Shown here one piece after another: positions 1-5,937 of a stretch of DNA of 7,937 nt. This stretch comes from DASSRQ01 sp035701665 (GTDB lineage Bacteria; Vulcanimicrobiota; Vulcanimicrobiia; Vulcanimicrobiales; Vulcanimicrobiaceae), in NCBI GenBank assembly GCA_035701665.1, contig DASSRQ010000274.1:1-7937 (forward strand), given 5' to 3'. Every line of letters begins with the position of its first letter. The first letter of the stretch is position 1. The translations under genes were made by a program, and so were the position numbers. The notes beneath the pieces were generated by a model. The model saw only the letters and a list, made by a program, of their open reading frames with translations, made no database searches and had not been told where the DNA came from.

Positions 1-200
1 CACGTGCCATCCAGGAAGCGCAAGCGTTCAAACGAGTTTGAAGTTTGCGCAGGAACATTCTTAAAAGCATCTTGCCAAGACGCGCTGGCCTGCGTGCTCG
101 ACGAAAAAACCGCGCAGCAGGCGATAGCTGCGCCCCACGCCAGCCTCGACGTTGCTCGCCCGTGCTTCGACAAGCTCAGCATGACACGCGATGCATTCAT
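1..200 (-). CDS. Exported DUF1579-like protein, second paralog, N-terminal part only (runs off left edge)
   Basis: The frame read leftward from the ATG at 200-198 stays open to the window edge, giving 66 complete codons; the last two bases, TG, fit a Trp. The visible product has a signal peptide: n-region KHGRATSR, hydrophobic stretch LAWGAAIACCAVF at about residues 20-32, and a c-region ending TQASA before SWQDAF at about residue 41. The end of the visible part, RLRFLDGT (59-66), matches KKLSFLDGTW of the neighbouring gene at 685-200, so the two are tandem paralogs. The ATG overlaps the stop of that gene as TGATG, which suggests translational coupling and supports this start. A second in-frame ATG at 182-180 lies inside a dispersed repeat and would also leave a signal peptide. 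The family is probably the DUF1579/lipocalin-like exported proteins. Function is unknown; most of the protein lies outside the window. Confidence 0.72.
   Translation of the reverse strand, partial: MNASRVMLSLSKHGRATSRLAWGAAIACCAVFSSSTQASASWQDAFKNVPAQTSNSFERLRFLDGT
158..185. repeat. Short dispersed REP-like repeat (TTCGACAAGCTCAGCATGAC type)
   Basis: The plus strand carries CTTCGACAAGCTCAGCATGA at 165-184, with flanking matches to about 158-185. I recognise this as one form of a short imperfectly palindromic repeat found in many copies in unrelated bacterial genomes; this was recalled, not searched. A small hairpin (GCTT-CGAC-AAGC) lies at its left half. Only one copy is in the window. It falls inside the N-terminal coding part of the second DUF1579-like gene and is translated there as VMLSLSKHG. 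Confidence 0.6.
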
Positions 201-685
201 CAACGCGTGCAGGACTCCACAACCGGTTGCTGCGTCGTATCGGGCGGCGAAAATGTCCACGACATCGCGCTCGGCCCGGATTGTTTGAGCGTTACCATTG
301 CGCCGCTGACGTCGCCTTGCGAAACGAACGAATCGCCGTTCCAGCCGAGTACGTTCTTCACCGTGACGCCGCGAGGCGAGTACAACGTTGCCGTCAGGCG
401 CCGCTGCGCGGGATCGTAACCCCACACTTGCACGGACGAATCGCCGCCTTTCACGTCGCTGCGTTCGACCATCCACCGGCCGTCGGCGGTGAACGAGTAC
501 GTCAGCTTATCTGCCAAACCGTTCGAGGCTCCGCCGTGCATGACGCAATTCCACGTGCCGTCCAAAAACGATAGCTTCTTCATTGAATCCAGCGCCTGTT
601 GGCGCTGCGCATCTTGGGCTAGTGCCGGCGCACTCGAGGCAAGTGCGAAAAGCGCGAGCAGGCACGGCATGACACGGTTAAACAC
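200..685 (-). CDS. Exported DUF1579-like (lipocalin-like) protein, first paralog
   Basis: A 161-residue protein with a clear Sec signal peptide: MFNRVMP, then a hydrophobic stretch to about residue 19, then ALA cleaved before QDAQ at about residue 24. The mature part has a family-like opening FLDGTWNC (40-47), a TADGRWMVERSDVKG strand pair (about 67-81) and VWGYDPAQRRL (about 87-97). This pattern resembles DUF1579 or related small beta-barrel proteins. Two cysteines sit at the ends of the barrel region (C47 and C159) and could form a disulfide outside the cytoplasm; this is inference. The start is GTG at 685-683, chosen because AAGGAG stands seven bases upstream; the ATG at 670 is too far away. 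The gene overlaps the nuoF stop by eight bases, so it belongs to the nuo transcript, and its own stop overlaps the next paralog as TGATG. The role is unknown: it might be a periplasmic or cell-surface factor co-expressed with complex I. Confidence 0.82.
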   Translation of the reverse strand: MFNRVMPCLLALFALASSAPALAQDAQRQQALDSMKKLSFLDGTWNCVMHGGASNGLADKLTYSFTADGRWMVERSDVKGGDSSVQVWGYDPAQRRLTATLYSPRGVTVKNVLGWNGDSFVSQGDVSGAMVTLKQSGPSAMSWTFSPPDTTQQPVVESCTR

Positions 686-1937
686 GTGCAGTCTCCTTAA
701 GAACGCGCGCTTCGAATTGCTCGGGGAAGCGCTTGAGCACCGATTTGAGGAACGGCTCGATAGAGTCGCCGAGCGCGCATAAGTTGATGCCCGTGATCTG
801 CGCGCTGACTTTATGCAGCATGTCGAGGTCGGATTGCAATCCGCGGCCTTGGACGAAACGGTGCAGCACCGTCTCGAGCCAGTTGCCGCCTTCGCGGCAC
901 GGCGTGCACTGCCCGCACGATTCGTGCGAGAAGAACCGCACCATATTGAACGCGGCTTTGACGAAATCGGTCGTATCGTCCATTACGAGAAACGCCGCCG
1001 AGCCGAGCATGGACCCGGCTTTGGCCATGTTCTCGTAATCGTACGGCCAATCCAGATGCTCTTCGAAGATGCACGCCGACGAACCGCCGCCCGGCTGAAT
1101 CGCCGCGAGCTTGCGGCCCGGACGCAGTCCGCCCGCGATCTCGATGAGTTCGCGCACCGGCGTTCCGAGCGGAACTTCGTAGTTGCCGGGCTTCTGCACG
1201 TGGCCGCTGATCGAAACGATCTTGTAGCCTTTGCTGCGCTCGGTTCCGACCGATGCGAACCATTCCGCGCCTTTCTCCATGATCGGCACGAGATACGCAA
1301 GCGTCTCGACGTTGTTCACGACCGTCGGCATGCCGTACAAACCGGCAACCGCGGGGAACGGCGGCTTCAAACGCGGCTCGCCGCGCTTGCCTTCGAGCGA
1401 GTTCAGGAGCGCGGTCTCTTCGCCGCAGATGTAAGCGCCGGCGCCGCGATGCACGGTTACTTCCAAGTCATAACCGCGGCCAAACAGATTCTTGCCGACG
1501 AAACCGGCTTTACGCGCGTCGTCGATCGCCTTTTGGAAAATCTGCGCGCCGCGTTTGAACTCGCCGCGGATGTAAATGTACGCATGCGTGCAGCCGATGC
1601 CGTACGCGCCCAGCAGAATGCCTTCGAGCACCAGGTGCGGCGCTTCTTCGAGCAGTTGATGGTCCTTGAACGTGCCGGGTTCGGCTTCGTCGCAGTTGCA
1701 CACCAGATAGCGCGGTTTGCCGTTAGCCGGAAGAAACGACCACTTCTTGCCCGTCGGGAAACCCGCGCCGCCGCGGCCGCGCAAGCCGGACTTATCGCAC
1801 AGATCCAGCACTTCCGCCGACGTCATCGTCGTAACGGCGCGTTGGAACTGCGCGTATCCGCCGCGTTTGCGGTAGACGTCGATGTCGGTGAGGTCGGCCT
1901 CGCCCAAGCCAGCGGTCAATACTTTAACGACGGGCAT
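678..1937 (-). CDS. nuoF: NADH-quinone oxidoreductase subunit F
   Basis: The 419-residue NADH-binding subunit of respiratory complex I. It oxidises NADH, passes electrons to FMN and then to the N3 4Fe-4S cluster, at the cytoplasmic tip of the peripheral arm. The glycine-rich GLRGRGGAGFPTGKKW lies at 51-66, followed by CNCDEAEPGTFKDH (80-93). The NADH/FMN signature GAGAYICGEETALLNSLEG is at 165-183, and the 4Fe-4S ligands are C341, C344 and C347 (ESCGQCTPCREG) plus C387 (LCALGD). Length is normal for the family (about 420-450). The start ATG overlaps the nuoE stop as TAATG, indicating coupling. All key residues are present, so the protein should be functional. nuoG, the usual next gene, is absent; an exported DUF1579-like gene overlaps the 3' end instead. 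Confidence 0.98.
   Translation of the reverse strand: MPVVKVLTAGLGEADLTDIDVYRKRGGYAQFQRAVTTMTSAEVLDLCDKSGLRGRGGAGFPTGKKWSFLPANGKPRYLVCNCDEAEPGTFKDHQLLEEAPHLVLEGILLGAYGIGCTHAYIYIRGEFKRGAQIFQKAIDDARKAGFVGKNLFGRGYDLEVTVHRGAGAYICGEETALLNSLEGKRGEPRLKPPFPAVAGLYGMPTVVNNVETLAYLVPIMEKGAEWFASVGTERSKGYKIVSISGHVQKPGNYEVPLGTPVRELIEIAGGLRPGRKLAAIQPGGGSSACIFEEHLDWPYDYENMAKAGSMLGSAAFLVMDDTTDFVKAAFNMVRFFSHESCGQCTPCREGGNWLETVLHRFVQGRGLQSDLDMLHKVSAQITGINLCALGDSIEPFLKSVLKRFPEQFEARVLKETARV
693..698 (-). promoter_or_regulatory. Shine-Dalgarno AAGGAG inside the nuoF 3' end
   Basis: On the minus strand AAGGAG is followed by seven bases and the GTG at 685. It lies inside the last codons of nuoF and is the clearest ribosome binding site in the nuo cluster. 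It fixes the GTG start of the exported DUF1579-like protein and argues that this small gene is truly translated. Confidence 0.75.
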
Positions 1938-2695
1938 TAGTGCGCTGCTCCGTTTCCGTTGCTCGCGACGATCTCGGCGATCTCCGGCTCCACGTTCGCG
2001 AGCCGCTCTTTCGTGCGCCCTTTGAAGCGGTACTCTTGTTCGATGATGCGGTCGAGCATGATGATGCCGTCTTTATCGAGCCCGCCCGCATTGTTCGGCG
2101 CAGGTTGATTCAACGCGCCGGCGGATTTGTCGCCCATTGCAACCTGCGTGTCTTGAACGACGGTCCAGGTGCGTCCGGGCTGCGCGGTCTGCGCCATCGG
2201 CGGCGTGGCATACGTTCCGGCGCGCATCGCATCGAGCATCTCGTCGATCATCTGCGGCGTGAGATCGTACACGAAGTCGAGATTGACTTGCATGCACGTC
2301 GCGCGGTCGCACGCGGCAAGACACTCGACTTCTTCATAGCTGAACATGCCGTCGTCCGTGGTCTGCAGATGGCCGACGCCGAGTTTCTCGCGGAAGTACG
2401 CGTGGATATCTTCGGCGCCGTTGATCTGACAAGCCAAACCGCGGCATACCTGCAGCACGTATTTGCCGACCGGCTTGCGGAAGAACAGCGTGTAGAACGA
2501 AACGGTCGATTCGACGACAGCCTGCGAGACGTCCAACATCTCGGAGACGGCGCGCATTGCGGCTTGCGACGCGTAGCCTTCGTGTTCTTGAAACAGATGG
2601 ATCAGCGGAAGCAAGGCGGATCGCTTGACTTCGTACTGCCCGATGATGCGGTCGCACTCGGGTTGGAGCTGCGCTCGGAGCGCGGGGAAATCCAT
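1937..2695 (-). CDS. nuoE: NADH-quinone oxidoreductase subunit E with long C-terminal tail
   Basis: The complex I subunit carrying the N1a 2Fe-2S cluster, partner of NuoF in the NADH-dehydrogenase module. An N-terminal helical region (about 1-75, with LLPLIHLFQEHEGY and STVSFYTLF) precedes a thioredoxin-like domain. The cluster ligands are C84 and C89 (VCRGLAC) and C125 and C129 (ECLAAC); an extra C134 follows. The normal domain ends near residue 160 (MIDEMLDAMRAG). A tail of about 92 residues then follows: a loose Pro/Ala/Gln/Gly linker, then a charged, probably helical segment from GIIMLDRIIEQEYRF to EIAEIVAS. E. coli NuoE is about 166 residues, but alphaproteobacterial NuoE proteins also carry tails, so the fact of a tail is not unique. 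The ATG overlaps the nuoD stop as TGATG, with GAGGT at 2709-2705, nine bases upstream. Confidence 0.96.
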   Translation of the reverse strand: MDFPALRAQLQPECDRIIGQYEVKRSALLPLIHLFQEHEGYASQAAMRAVSEMLDVSQAVVESTVSFYTLFFRKPVGKYVLQVCRGLACQINGAEDIHAYFREKLGVGHLQTTDDGMFSYEEVECLAACDRATCMQVNLDFVYDLTPQMIDEMLDAMRAGTYATPPMAQTAQPGRTWTVVQDTQVAMGDKSAGALNQPAPNNAGGLDKDGIIMLDRIIEQEYRFKGRTKERLANVEPEIAEIVASNGNGAAH

Positions 2696-3915
2696 CAGCG
2701 GTCTACCTCGCCGAACACCGGATCCATCGACCCGATCATGACGACCAGGTCGGCGATGAGATTGCCCGGCGCCATGCCTTTGAGCGATTGCAAGTTGTAC
2801 ATCGAAGGCGGACGCGTGCGCACGCGGTACGGCCGGTTGCCGCCGTCGCTGACGATGTAGAAGCCGAGCTCGCCGCGGGGGCTCTCGACGGCTTGATACA
2901 CGTCACCGGGCGGTACGCGGAAGCCTTCGGTCATGATCTTGAAGTGATGGATCAGCGCTTCCATCGAGAGCGCGATCGTCTCTTTGGGCGGCGGGAAGAT
3001 CTTGGCATCGTCGATGGCCACGGGGCCTCGCGTTTTCTTGAGACGGTCGCGGCACTGCTTGACGATGCGATACGATTCGTCCATTTCATCGAAACGCACG
3101 AGCAGACGCGCGTACGAATCGCCTTCCGTGCGCGTCGGCGAATCGAATTCGTACGTTTCGTACCCGCAATACGGGAACGCGCGGCGCACGTCGTACGCAA
3201 TACCGGATGCGCGCAGCGAGGGACCGGTGAGCGACCACTGCACGGCTTCTTCGGGCGTGACGATGCCGACGTCGACCATACGGTCCTGCAGAATCGGGTT
3301 CGCCTGCACCAGCGCGCGCAGATCTTTCATGCGGCCGGGAAACTTTTCGATGAGCGCATCGAGGCGTTCCATATAGCCGTCGGGCAGATCGTTCTGCACG
3401 CCGCCTACGCGGATGTAGTTCGGATGCATGCGCGCGCCGCCGGCGGCCTCTTGCAGATCCAAAATATTCTCGCGCAGATCGAACGTGTAGAAAAACACCG
3501 AGAGTGCGCCGAGATCGATACCGCCGGTGCCGAGCCACACGCAATGCGATGCGATGCGCGTCAATTCGGCATTGAGCACGCGAATGATCTGCGCGCGTTC
3601 CGGAATGCTGTCCGTGATTCCGAGCAGCTTCTCGACCGCCAGCGCGTAACACAGCGCGTTGCTGCTGGGCGCGAGATAATCCATGCGCTCGACGTTCGTC
3701 TGCGCGGTGGACCAGAACTGATTCTCACAGTTCTTTTCGATGCCGGTGTGCAGATAGCCGATCTCCGGATCGGCTTTCGTGATGTTCTCGCCTTCGATCT
3801 CGAGCATGATCTGCAGCACGCCGTGCGTAGACGGATGCTGCGGCCCCATCGAGAGCACCATGGCGTTGCCGTCTTGCGAGACGACTTCCGCGTGCAGCGG
3901 CGTCATGGAGCTCAT
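2695..3915 (-). CDS. nuoD: NADH-quinone oxidoreductase subunit D
   Basis: The 406-residue 49-kDa-type subunit of complex I, related to the large subunit of NiFe hydrogenases. With NuoB it forms the quinone-reduction site. Visible motifs are GPQHPSTHGVL (24-34), EIGYLHTGIEK (51-61), RMDYLAP (77-83), a typical PPGDVYQAVESPRGELGFY segment near the C-terminus, and the usual ending GSMDPVFGEVDR. By motif alignment H31 and Y80 correspond to the quinone-contacting His38 and Tyr87 of Thermus Nqo4; the 49-residue spacing is the same. The start overlaps the nuoC stop by four bases (ATGA). A second ATG three codons in is an alternative start. NuoD is separate from NuoC here, not the fused NuoCD of enterobacteria. 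Confidence 0.98.
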   Translation of the reverse strand: MSSMTPLHAEVVSQDGNAMVLSMGPQHPSTHGVLQIMLEIEGENITKADPEIGYLHTGIEKNCENQFWSTAQTNVERMDYLAPSSNALCYALAVEKLLGITDSIPERAQIIRVLNAELTRIASHCVWLGTGGIDLGALSVFFYTFDLRENILDLQEAAGGARMHPNYIRVGGVQNDLPDGYMERLDALIEKFPGRMKDLRALVQANPILQDRMVDVGIVTPEEAVQWSLTGPSLRASGIAYDVRRAFPYCGYETYEFDSPTRTEGDSYARLLVRFDEMDESYRIVKQCRDRLKKTRGPVAIDDAKIFPPPKETIALSMEALIHHFKIMTEGFRVPPGDVYQAVESPRGELGFYIVSDGGNRPYRVRTRPPSMYNLQSLKGMAPGNLIADLVVMIGSMDPVFGEVDR

Positions 3916-4511
3916 GAGCGTTCACGAGCTTTCGCGACTTGCGCTTGCAGCGCTTCGAGCGTACGTCCCGACGGCGGCGTGCCGGCGGCAACGTTACTTT
4001 TGAGCGCGAACGGCGGACGCGGCGACTTCTCGCGCGCGGGCCCGCGCAGCGGATAATCTTTGCGCAGCGGATAGCCTTCCCAATCGTTCGGCATTTGGAT
4101 GCGGCGCAGATCCGGATGGCCTTCGAACGTAATGCCGAACAGGTCGAAGATCTCGCGCTCCGCCCAATCGGCGTTCAGCCACAGCTGCGAGGCTGTCGGC
4201 AGCGTCGTCCGGTCCGCGGGAACGCCGCAGAGCAGCCGAAAGCGCTTCGGCGTTGCAACTTGCGCGACGGTGCTCTTGCGCGCCGGCAGGGCGAGCAGAT
4301 GATACACGACGTCGTAGCGCGGCGTGCGCTGCGGATAATCGGCGGCGCCGATATCCAGCAGCATTGTATATCCTTCGTTTTTCAGTTGCTGCAGACGCGC
4401 GATCAAGCCCGACGGCTCGACGCGTTCGACGATTGCGTCGTCGATCTGCGGGCGTACGGCGGTCGGATCCGGCGCGAGTCCGATCAGCGGCGGCGTTTGA
4501 GTGCTCGGCAT
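3912..4511 (-). CDS. nuoC: NADH-quinone oxidoreductase subunit C
   Basis: The 199-residue 30-kDa-type subunit of the complex I connecting module; it has no cofactor and packs against NuoD and NuoB in the peripheral arm. The family signature is present: AEREIFDLFGITFEGHPDLR at 117-136, followed by RI (137-138) and GYPLRKDYPL (146-155). The first 20 residues are Pro-rich and variable. The C-terminal 40 residues, beyond the signature, are basic and Pro/Ala-rich. The ATG lies four bases after the nuoB stop, and the stop overlaps nuoD by four bases. No strong Shine-Dalgarno is seen, so translation is probably coupled to nuoB. Confidence 0.97.
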   Translation of the reverse strand: MPSTQTPPLIGLAPDPTAVRPQIDDAIVERVEPSGLIARLQQLKNEGYTMLLDIGAADYPQRTPRYDVVYHLLALPARKSTVAQVATPKRFRLLCGVPADRTTLPTASQLWLNADWAEREIFDLFGITFEGHPDLRRIQMPNDWEGYPLRKDYPLRGPAREKSPRPPFALKSNVAAGTPPSGRTLEALQAQVAKARERS

Positions 4512-4515
4512 GTTG

Positions 4516-5013
4516 TTACGCTCTTGCTAACAGACCGCCGCGGCCGCCTTCGCGGATCTGCTGCTGGATGAGGTTGACGGCATAAAGTAATGCATCGGGC
4601 GTCGGCGGACAACCCGGAACGTACACGTCGACGGGAATGATCGTATCGACGCCTTGCACGATTGCGTAGTTGTCGAAGACGCCGCCGGAGCTCGCGCATG
4701 CGCCCATCGAGATGACCCATTTCGGATCCGCCATCTGGTCGTACAAACGCTTCACGACGGGCGCCATCTTCTGCGCAACGCGTCCCGACACGATCATCAG
4801 ATCGGCTTGACGCGGCGAGGGACGAAACACTTCCGATCCCAGGCGTGCGATGTCGTACTCGGCAGACGTGACCGACATCATCTCGATCGCGCAACACGCA
4901 AGACCCATGGTCAACGGCCACACGCTCGAACTCTGCGCCCAGCGCGCGACGTCGTCCAGTTTGGCCAGCAGAAACTGGCCGGGTCCTAAAACGTTGGAAG
5001 ATCCGCTGCTCAT
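4516..5013 (-). CDS. nuoB: NADH-quinone oxidoreductase subunit B
   Basis: The 165-residue 20-kDa-type subunit (PSST) that holds cluster N2, the last iron-sulfur cluster before quinone. All four ligands are visible: the tandem C40 and C41 (GLACCAIEM), C106 (GACASSGG) and C135 (VPGCPP). A helical segment DDVARWAQSSSVWPLTMG precedes the first ligands, as usual. Length is typical. The gene starts 17 bases after the nuoA stop, with AGGA-rich sequence near the junction, and is followed by nuoC after four bases. The short basic C-terminus (REGGRGGLLARA) is ordinary. Confidence 0.98.
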   Translation of the reverse strand: MSSGSSNVLGPGQFLLAKLDDVARWAQSSSVWPLTMGLACCAIEMMSVTSAEYDIARLGSEVFRPSPRQADLMIVSGRVAQKMAPVVKRLYDQMADPKWVISMGACASSGGVFDNYAIVQGVDTIIPVDVYVPGCPPTPDALLYAVNLIQQQIREGGRGGLLARA

Positions 5014-5030
5014 CTAAACTTCAATCTTTC

Positions 5031-5384
5031 CTAGCGCCACTCGAAACCGCGATTCTTCCACACGTAGGCGTACCCGATCGCGAGAATCACGATGAAGAAA
5101 ATCATCTCGAACAGGCCGAAAACGCGCAGCGAGCGCATCTCGACGGCCCACGGAAAGATCGACGCGGCTTCGACGTCGAGCACGACGAACAGCATCGCGA
5201 TCAAATAAAACTTCACCGGAAAGCGGCCCGAGATGTTGGACGTCGGTTCGACGCCGCATTCGTACGCTTTCTCTTTCTCCGGATTGGGTTTGCGCTGGGC
5301 CAACAGGCCGGGTAACAGGCTGAAACCAAGCGCCGCCGCGAACGCGACGGCGACGAATATTGCAACTGGAGCGTAGGGGGTCAT
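5031..5384 (-). CDS. nuoA: NADH-quinone oxidoreductase subunit A
   Basis: The 117-residue membrane subunit and first gene of the cluster. Three transmembrane helices are evident at about 6-28, 57-80 and 89-108. The loop between the first two carries KAYECGVEP (39-47), including the conserved C43 that switches exposure in active/deactive complex I. RFPVKFYLIAMLFVVLDVEA follows at 54-73, with D70 and E72 at the conserved acidic positions, and the protein ends YVWKNRGFEWR. The ATG at 5384-5382 gives the family's usual length. Upstream on the minus strand is an A-rich run, then CCCCGGGCG, with no clear Shine-Dalgarno. The promoter should lie in the divergent region 5385-5500. Confidence 0.97.
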   Translation of the reverse strand: MTPYAPVAIFVAVAFAAALGFSLLPGLLAQRKPNPEKEKAYECGVEPTSNISGRFPVKFYLIAMLFVVLDVEAASIFPWAVEMRSLRVFGLFEMIFFIVILAIGYAYVWKNRGFEWR

Positions 5385-5404
5385 CGCCCGGGGATTTTTT
5401 CACA

Positions 5405-5472
5405 AGCGTTACCGAACACCTTGGACGTTCGCATTGCTACTAATGTGGCATCAGGCGCAGGGCCGTAACGCT
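5405..5472. promoter_or_regulatory. Pair of inverted 8-mers (AGCGTTAC / GTAACGCT), possible operator half-sites
   Basis: AGCGTTAC at 5405-5412 and its exact reverse complement GTAACGCT at 5465-5472 flank the middle of the divergent region, 52 bases apart. A two-site regulator acting on both promoters could use such spacing. An 8-bp match in a region this small may also be chance, so the call is weak. Confidence 0.25.
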
Positions 5473-5486
5473 GCCCTACAAAACAG

Positions 5487-5500
5487 CGTTCTCTAGAACG
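5487..5500. promoter_or_regulatory. 6-2-6 palindrome touching the lipoprotein start codon
   Basis: CGTTCT-CT-AGAACG is a perfect inverted repeat ending at the base before the ATG at 5501. A two-base loop is too small for a stable RNA hairpin, so a protein-binding dyad is the more likely reading. It takes the place where a Shine-Dalgarno would be expected, and none is seen. Confidence 0.35.
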
Positions 5501-5932
5501 ATGATGCGTAGATTTTGGATACTAGGCGCCATGCTGCTTTTAGGTCTGGGCGCCAACGGCGGAGGCTGCAGCAACCCCAACGGCGGCGGCGTGCAGCAAT
5601 TTGGCACAATCGTCGGGCGCGTGCTCGATGCAACGAATAACCGCCCGGTCGGGGGCGTACTCGTATCGGTCGGCTCGCTCTATACGACGTACACCGATCC
5701 GCAAGGCGCATTTAGACTGATCAACATCCCGATCGGCAATCAGGACGTCTCGGCAAACTCGCCGGGCTTCGCCGTCGGAACGGTTCGTGCAAAAGTCCGG
5801 GATGGGCAAACCGCCAATATCGGCTATATGCGGATCGTCCCGCTCACCGGCGGCCCGACCGTGCCCCCGCCGCCCACGCCGACGCCGACGCCCGGCAGCG
5901 AAACGCCGACGCCGGCCCTGACGCCACGTTAG
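5501..5932 (+). CDS. Putative lipoprotein with carboxypeptidase-regulatory-like domain and Pro/Thr tail
   Basis: A 143-residue exported protein. The N-terminus MMRRFW plus a hydrophobic stretch (7-18) leads to a GGGC at 20-23. C23 could be the lipidated cysteine, though Gly at -3 is unusual for a lipobox. From about residue 35 to 114 the sequence fits a carboxypeptidase-regulatory-like beta-sandwich: GTIVGRVLDATNNRPVGGVL, then TYTDPQGAFRLINIPIG, then GFAVGTVRAKVRDGQTANIG. Such domains are usually structural or binding modules of surface proteins, not enzymes. The last 22 residues are Pro/Thr-rich (PPPPTPTPTPG), a likely extended linker. Two ATGs lie side by side at 5501 and 5504; no Shine-Dalgarno is visible for either. 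Seven bases after the TAG begins a terminator-like hairpin, and the channel frame also opens there. The ligand or partner is unknown. Confidence 0.85.
   Translation: MMRRFWILGAMLLLGLGANGGGCSNPNGGGVQQFGTIVGRVLDATNNRPVGGVLVSVGSLYTTYTDPQGAFRLINIPIGNQDVSANSPGFAVGTVRAKVRDGQTANIGYMRIVPLTGGPTVPPPPTPTPTPGSETPTPALTPR
5864..5929 (+). repeat. Low-complexity Pro/Thr-coding stretch with CGACGC units
   Basis: The 3' end of the lipoprotein gene is built from near-repeats of CCGACG/CGACGC interrupted by GGCAGCGAAA, coding for PPPPTPTPTPG...TPTPALTPR. It can vary in length by slippage and is coding, not an independent element. Confidence 0.6.
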
Positions 5933-5937
5933 TCAAT

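Larger units (their letters stand above)
5385..5500. promoter_or_regulatory. Divergent intergenic region between nuoA and the lipoprotein gene
   Basis: These 116 bases separate nuoA (leftward) from the lipoprotein gene (rightward) and must contain the nuo promoter and probably the lipoprotein promoter. I found no pair of -35/-10 boxes with acceptable spacing on either strand; TTGGAC at 5421 and TAATGT at 5441 are only 14 bases apart. The word AGCGTT or its complement AACGCT occurs at 5405, 5467 and 5485. An A/T run of six lies 11 bases from the nuoA ATG. Confidence 0.5.

Noticed and set aside
4..288. Plus-strand open frames at the left edge
   Set aside because: They lie opposite the two DUF1579-like genes, which have signal peptides, a ribosome binding site and mutual similarity.
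813..1940. Plus-strand open frame of 375 codons opposite nuoF
   Set aside because: Fully antisense to a strongly conserved gene and Arg/Ala-rich with no recognisable motifs; it is a GC-codon shadow.
1940..2860. Plus-strand open frame of 306 codons opposite nuoE
   Set aside because: Antisense shadow of nuoE and part of nuoD; no domain or plausible start signal.
2788..4056. Plus-strand open frame of 422 codons opposite nuoD/nuoC
   Set aside because: Longer than nuoD itself, but the composition (His/Arg/Ala/Val) is typical of the complement of GC-rich coding sequence.
5014..5403. Alternative minus-strand frame over nuoA (129 codons)
   Set aside because: Arg-rich out-of-frame reading of nuoA; the nuoA frame has three clear membrane helices and family motifs.
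5421..5446. Candidate promoter TTGGAC...TAATGT
   Set aside because: Spacing is only 14 bases, too short for a standard sigma-70 promoter.
5864..5929. Possible CRISPR or tandem-repeat array in the CGACGC stretch
   Set aside because: There are no spacers and the units are hexamer-like; it simply encodes a Pro/Thr tail.
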